The notes under the pieces are model-generated. The model saw only the letters and a list, made by a program, of their open reading frames with translations. It searched no databases and had not been told where the DNA came from. This document shows, one piece after another, positions 42,300 through 45,990 of a DNA stretch of 45,990 bases. Source of the stretch: Sagittula salina. Lineage in GTDB: Bacteria > Pseudomonadota > Alphaproteobacteria > Rhodobacterales > Rhodobacteraceae. Numbering within the stretch: the first letter of the stretch is position 1; every line of letters begins with the position of its first letter. The position numbers were made by a program, and so were the translations under genes. The DNA lies in NCBI RefSeq assembly GCF_017813235.1, contig NZ_JAGISH010000022.1:1-45990 (forward strand), in the 5' to 3' direction.

Positions 42300-43154
42300 G
42301 TCACCCATGACCCGCGCGATCGGGGTAAGACCGTGGCGCCGCGCTGCCTCTGCCGAAGCCAGGATCAGCGCAGCCGCCCCGTCGTTGACGCCCGAGGCGT
42401 TGCCCGCCGTCACGCTGCCGCCGTCGCGGAACGGGGCGGTTAGCCGGGCCAGCGCCTCCGCCGTGGTTTGCGGCCGCGGATGCTCGTCCTCCGACACCAC
42501 CAGCGGTGGCCCCTTGCGCTGCGCGATCTCGACCGGCGCGATCTCCCGCGCCAGGCGGCCCGAAGCCATCGCCGCCGCGGCCTTCTGTTGCGAGCGCAGG
42601 GCGAAGGCGTCCTGGTCGGCGCGGGCGACGGCGAAATCCGCAGCCACGTTCTCGGCGGTCTCCGGCATCGACTCCGTGCCGAACTCGGCCTGCATCCTCG
42701 GGTTCACGAAACGCCAGCCGATGGTGGTGTCGTGGATCTCGACCTGCCGTGAAAAGGCGCTCTCGGCCTTCGGCATCACGAAGGGCGCGCGGGACATGCT
42801 CTCCACCCCACCGGCGACCACCAGATCGGCCTCGCCTGCACGGATGGCGCGGGCGGCGGTCAGCACCGCGTCCATGCCGGAACCGCAGAGTCGGTTGATC
42901 GTGGTGCCGGGCACGCACACCGGCAGGCCCGCCAGCAAGAGCGCCATCCCTGCGACGTTGCGGTTGTCCTCTCCAGCCTGGTTGGCACAGCCGTAGATCA
43001 CCTCATCCAGCGCGGCCCAGTCCAGCCCGGGGTTGCGCGCCATGAGCGCGCTCAGCGGATGCGCGGCCAGGTCGTCGGCACGAACCCTGGCCAGAGCGCC
43101 GCCGAAGCGGCCGATGGGGGTGCGGATGTAGTCGCAGATGAAGGCGTCGGGCAT
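42300..43154 (-). pseudogene. Truncated thiolase (acetyl-CoA C-acyltransferase)
   Basis: The first ~285 residues of a ~400-residue thiolase of the PcaF/BktB type. INRLCGSGMDAV with nucleophile Cys 90, GGVESMSRAPFVMPK, and GNASGVNDGAAALILAS are present. After ARVMG the sequence changes to IS110 3' DNA, so the C-terminal GGHP histidine and CxGxG cysteine are missing and the protein cannot be active. ATG 43154 has CAGGAG upstream. The frame continues to 41880 as junk. Confidence 0.88.
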
Positions 43155-43240
43155 GGGGTTTCTCCTGTCTGGCGCAGCGCGCTACGCCGTACCGGATGCG
43201 CCGCATGGATCGTGCCGGACTCAGGCCCAGGGCGGCGCAA

Positions 43241-43981
43241 TCAGGCAGGAAGCGCGGCGCGGCGGATCCTCTGGCGCTGCGCCGAGGAGGGAATGCCCAT
43301 CTGCGCACGGTACTTGGCCACCGTGCGCCGCGCGAGGTCGATGTTCTCTTCGGCCAGCGCGCGCACTATTGCGTCGTCCGACAGCACGCTTGCCGGAGCT
43401 TCGGCTTCCACGAGTTTCCGGATACGGTGCCGCACGGCCTCGTTCGAAACGGCCTCGACGTCGCTTTTTCCCACCGCTTCGGGGAAGAAGTATTTCAGCG
43501 CCACCAGCCCGCGCGGCCCCATCAGGTATTTGTCGGCGATGGCACGGGAAACCGTGGACTGGTTGACGCCCACGGTCTCTGCCACGCGCTGCAGAGACAG
43601 CGGCCGCAGGTGGTCGACACCATGATGAAAATAGTCCCGTTGGTAGGTGACGATGGCACGGGCGACCTTCAGTATCGTGACCGCCCGACGGTCGAGCGTG
43701 CGTACGATCCAGCTCGCGTGCTTCACGCGCTCCGTGATGAAGGCCCGCGTGTCGGGTTCCGTCGCTTCTGCCCGTATCCGGGCGTGGTACGCGCGGTCGA
43801 CCAGCGCGCGGGGCAAAAGCGCGTCATTCAGGGTGACTGAAAAGCCACCCTCCGGCGCTTCTGCCACCAGCACTTCCGGCAAGGCGGGCTGAACCGGATC
43901 ACAGTCGTATTGTCGGCCGGGAGCCGGGTTCAGACGCGACAGCCGAGCAAGCATGTTCCGAACAACGGTCAAAACCACGCC
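43241..43981 (-). pseudogene. rpoN: C-terminal remnant of sigma-54 (rpoN)
   Basis: About 247 residues matching the core- and DNA-binding half of RpoN. ARLSRLNPAPGRQYD, RTLDRRAVTILKVARAIVTYQRDYFHHG, LSLQRVAETVGVNQSTVSRAIADKYLMGPRGLVALKYFFPEAV (helix-turn-helix) and the RpoN box ARRTVAKYRAQMGIPSSAQRQRIRR are clear. The N-terminal activator and first core-binding regions are lost; the sequence upstream of GVVLTVV is unrelated though the frame stays open to 44242. No start codon with a ribosome site is evident. Probably a dead paralog; a truncated DNA-binding product cannot be excluded. Confidence 0.85.
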
Positions 43982-44579
43982 AGCTTCTCCTGACTTGCGG
44001 CGAGATGCTCCCCGGGAAGAGGGCGCTGGGAAGCATGAATCGGCCTGCGCCATTTGCCTGCAATGAACCTGTCTCGAGAAAAGAATTTCTTGAATTCGAC
44101 GCCTTGGGCAGCATCGCGTACCCGCCAACTGGAAATCCACATTTCGTGCATCAGTCGTGGCGAACCGGCAAGACACTGACAGCAATGGACAATTCCAACT
44201 TCGGTCGTTCTTTCCCGCAGCCGAGGGACCGAACGATGCCATTTGCGCCAGGACAGGCAGCTCGCTCCACTGCCTTGGACATTACAAGAACACGGGGCAC
44301 ACATGCAGTTCAACTTCACCGAATCCCGTCGGCCCAAGCTTTTGACGAAGGAGTTCACCCGGACGGGAAGGCCGGTTGGCCAAGACCACTGTCGCAAACC
44401 TCGTCGAGGCGGTTCCCGCGACGATCCGGGTCAACGGAGTTCTCCTGATTGGAACCGCTGGCTGTTCACCCAGGACCCAGGTGGCCACTCCCTCGCACCT
44501 TACGCCGCGATGGGGGAGCGGCAGCTCCAATTCTGTCGCCGGTCGATGGTATCGCCGATGACTGGCATTCCCCGTGCGG
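43982..44579. other. Non-coding or degraded stretch in the IS-rich tail
   Basis: No intact gene. On the plus strand FNFTESRRPKLLTKEFTR (from about 44308) and AKTTVANLVEAVPATI (from about 44379) sit in neighbouring frames and could be one frameshifted coding remnant of a plasmid or phage protein. I do not recognise the family. Confidence 0.35.
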
Positions 44580-44774
44580 TCATGAGTGCTGAAACACGCT
44601 ACCGACAGGTGATCGTGTCCATCTCGGCGAAGATCGGCTGCGCGGCGAGTACGAGACCCTGGAGGACGAATAGCGGTGCCGCAGGTCCCGGGGAACACGA
44701 CGGCTGAAGTAGAAGATTCCCGCCTTCACAAAGGAAAACGGAACAGATGTCGGGGTGATTGTGGTCTTCGCCAT
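44580..44774 (-). pseudogene. Tyrosine recombinase N-terminal fragment
   Basis: Sixty-four residues starting MAKTTITPTSVPFSFVKAGIFYFSRRVPRDLRHRYSSSRVSYS, the familiar opening (FvkxGxFYFSRRVPxDL) of phage-like integrases with a DUF6538 N-terminus. Similarity fades after about residue 44 and the frame stops; the catalytic RHRY domain is absent. It marks a lost integrative element. Confidence 0.72.
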
Positions 44775-44971
44775 GGTCTACGCCTCTGCCAAGTCGTGTG
44801 ATAGCTGAGGAATAACAGTGGCTTATCTGATGCGATGGTGCCCCCACACGGAGTACCTATAATCAGGTTTTTTCCAACGAAAACAGCGATGACGTGCCCC
44901 ACGAGCGCAGTTTTAACGACCGTTGCAGATCAATGCGTTACGATGTGGGTGCTCCACGCCCATGCCCGCGC

Positions 44972-45169
44972 TCACCTCACCCTGGCCCCGTCCATCGCAT
45001 GACCGCCCGCGTCGAAATACCGGCGCATCTCGTCGGCTCCGATATGCATGCACCGTCGGCATTGGCAGCGAGGGAGGATCTGCGCGGCGACGAGGGCAAA
45101 GCTCTCAGGCGGGGCCTCTATGTCGTTCTCTGCGCGGCATTTGGCGCAGCGGAAGTATAGGCGGTTCAC
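44972..45169 (-). CDS. Small zinc-ribbon-like protein
   Basis: Sixty-five residues with two Cys pairs, FRCAKCRAEN (CxxC) and PRCQCRRCMHIG (CxCxxC), spaced about 25 residues apart, so it may bind one zinc. GTG 45169 has GAGGG upstream. It sits beside the left end of the IS3-type element. The function is unknown; such small genes often accompany accessory regions. Confidence 0.5.
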   Translation of the reverse strand: MNRLYFRCAKCRAENDIEAPPESFALVAAQILPRCQCRRCMHIGADEMRRYFDAGGHAMDGARVR

Positions 45170-45184
45170 GGTCCCTCAGAGGTG

Positions 45185-45924
45185 GTCCTGGAAATTCGAC
45201 CAGTTTGCCGCCGTGCTAAGCTATAGCTTTGGTTTCATTTCAGGCGGCAACCTTCAGGTCCGGAGTTCGTCTACCATAGGCCTCGTCCGGCGTCATGATC
45301 CCATGTGATGAGTGCGGGCGTCTTTCGTTGTAGTAGCTGATCCAGCCACCGATTCCGTCCCGGGCTTCGGAACCGGTTTCGAAGGCGTTCAAGTAGACGC
45401 ATTCATATTTGAGGGATCGCCAGAGCCGTTCGATCATTCGGTTGTCGATCCAGCGTCCCCGGCCATCCATCGAGATTTTCACCGTCGCATCGCGCAGGAC
45501 GTCGGTGAAATCGGTGCTGGTGAATTGGGATCCTTGATCGGTGTTGAATATCTCGGGGGTGCCGTATCCTGCCAGCGCTTCTTTCAACGCCTCGACGCAG
45601 AACCCCGCGTCCATGCTGTTCGAGAGCCGCCAGTTCAGCACCTTCCGGCTGTGCCAGTCCATGATGGCAACGAGGTAGAGAAATCCCCGGCGCATAGGGA
45701 TGTAGCTGATGTCCGCGCACCAGACCTGGTTGGGCCGGGTGATGGGCAAGTCCTTCAGAAGATATGGGTATATCTTGTGCTCCGGGTGCTTCTTGCTGGT
45801 CTTCGGCTCTTGGTAAATCGGCACCAAACACATGAGCTTCATCAGCCGCCGCACACGATGTCGTCCACATCTGTGGCCCTCCCGCTGCATGTGGCGGGCC
45901 ATTTGTCGGGACCCATGGTAATCC
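45185..45924 (-). mobile_element. IS3-family insertion sequence (3' part)
   Basis: Contains most of orfB and the 3' end; GAGGTGGTCC-type sequence near 45180-45190 looks like the terminal inverted repeat. orfA and the 5' end are missing at the right because similarity stops near 45923. Confidence 0.65.
45240..45923 (-). pseudogene. IS3-family transposase (OrfB) missing its N-terminus
   Basis: About 228 residues with the integrase core DDE motif: VWCADISYIPMRRGFLYLVAIMDWHSRKVLNWRLS (first Asp), IFNTDQGSQFTSTDF (second Asp) and GRGRWIDNRMIERLWRSLKYECVYLNAF (Glu), then ISYYNERRPHSSHGIMTPDEAYG. The HTH_21 part begins at YHGSRQMARHMQREGHRCGRHRVRRLM. Upstream residues do not fit the family, and the DNA to the window edge looks like the start of another element, with a GAGGAG ribosome site before an ATG at 45988 on the plus strand. 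Confidence 0.85.
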
Positions 45925-45990
45925 CCCCCGAAACTAAGGGGCTGCATAAGTAGAGTTTTCTCGCCAAGATGAACGAGGAGATTCTGAATG

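Noticed and set aside
1..45990. CRISPR arrays, tRNA or rRNA genes
   Set aside because: I looked for evenly spaced direct repeats and for tRNA/rRNA-like stretches in the gaps and found none I could support; a covariance-model search would be decisive.

Overview
The window looks like a chromosome segment of a marine alphaproteobacterium of the Roseobacter group (Rhodobacteraceae). The clues are the high G+C content, a candidate EcfG-type general stress promoter, an acrylate module of the AcuR/AcuI type, tripartite tricarboxylate (TTT) transporter genes and IS fragments of families common in that group. This placement is inferred from gene content; no rRNA, tRNA or CRISPR array was seen.

Layout. 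(1) 0.4-4.9 kb, minus strand: surface-polysaccharide type genes (two SAM methyltransferases, a glycosyltransferase and a two-part glycan transferase-like protein). (2) 5.1-7.2 kb, minus: a PAS-PAS hybrid histidine kinase. (3) 7.4-10.6 kb, plus: a stress block (SDR oxidoreductase, manganese catalase, ferritin-like protein, ExoD). A perfect GGAAC-N16-CGTT promoter precedes the SDR and a near match precedes the catalase. (4) 11.3-17.6 kb, plus: a complete sugar ABC importer with a GH63-like glycosidase encoded between the permeases and the ATPase, probably for a glucosyl- or mannosyl-glycerate/glycerol type compatible solute. (5) 18.4-24.8 kb, plus: a full N-ATPase operon in the order atpD-C-Q-R-B-E-F-A-G, with genes overlapping by a few bases and with atpF encoding a b-delta fusion.

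(6) 24.8-29.4 kb, minus: a Tm-1-like (UPF0261) protein, a TIM-barrel isomerase-like protein, a small alpha/beta hydrolase, AcuR and AcuI. (7) 29.6-38.1 kb, plus: a tight eight-gene operon encoding TctC-TctB-TctA, a cytochrome P450, a glutamine-synthetase-like ligase, a class I glutamine amidotransferase, an IclR regulator and a class III aminotransferase. Regions 6 and 7 diverge from one intergenic space that carries two nearly identical 17-bp palindromes, so they look like one IclR-controlled catabolic locus. The P450 + ligase + amidotransferase + transaminase set suggests oxidative breakdown of an imported amine-bearing carboxylate through gamma-glutamyl intermediates. This is the strongest candidate for an undescribed system.

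(8) 38.2-46.0 kb: a degraded, IS-rich tail. It holds fragments of IS481 and IS110 transposases, an intact CPA1-type antiporter with a C-terminal cyclic-nucleotide-binding domain between them, a thiolase cut off by IS110 DNA, the C-terminal half of an RpoN gene, the start of a tyrosine recombinase, a small zinc-ribbon gene and an IS3-family transposase that is itself probably interrupted at the right edge.

One signal crosses these regions. Three unrelated genes carry about four 12-bp tandem repeats at their 5' ends, all encoding Gly-Pro-X-X, and atpG ends in a 15-bp repeat.
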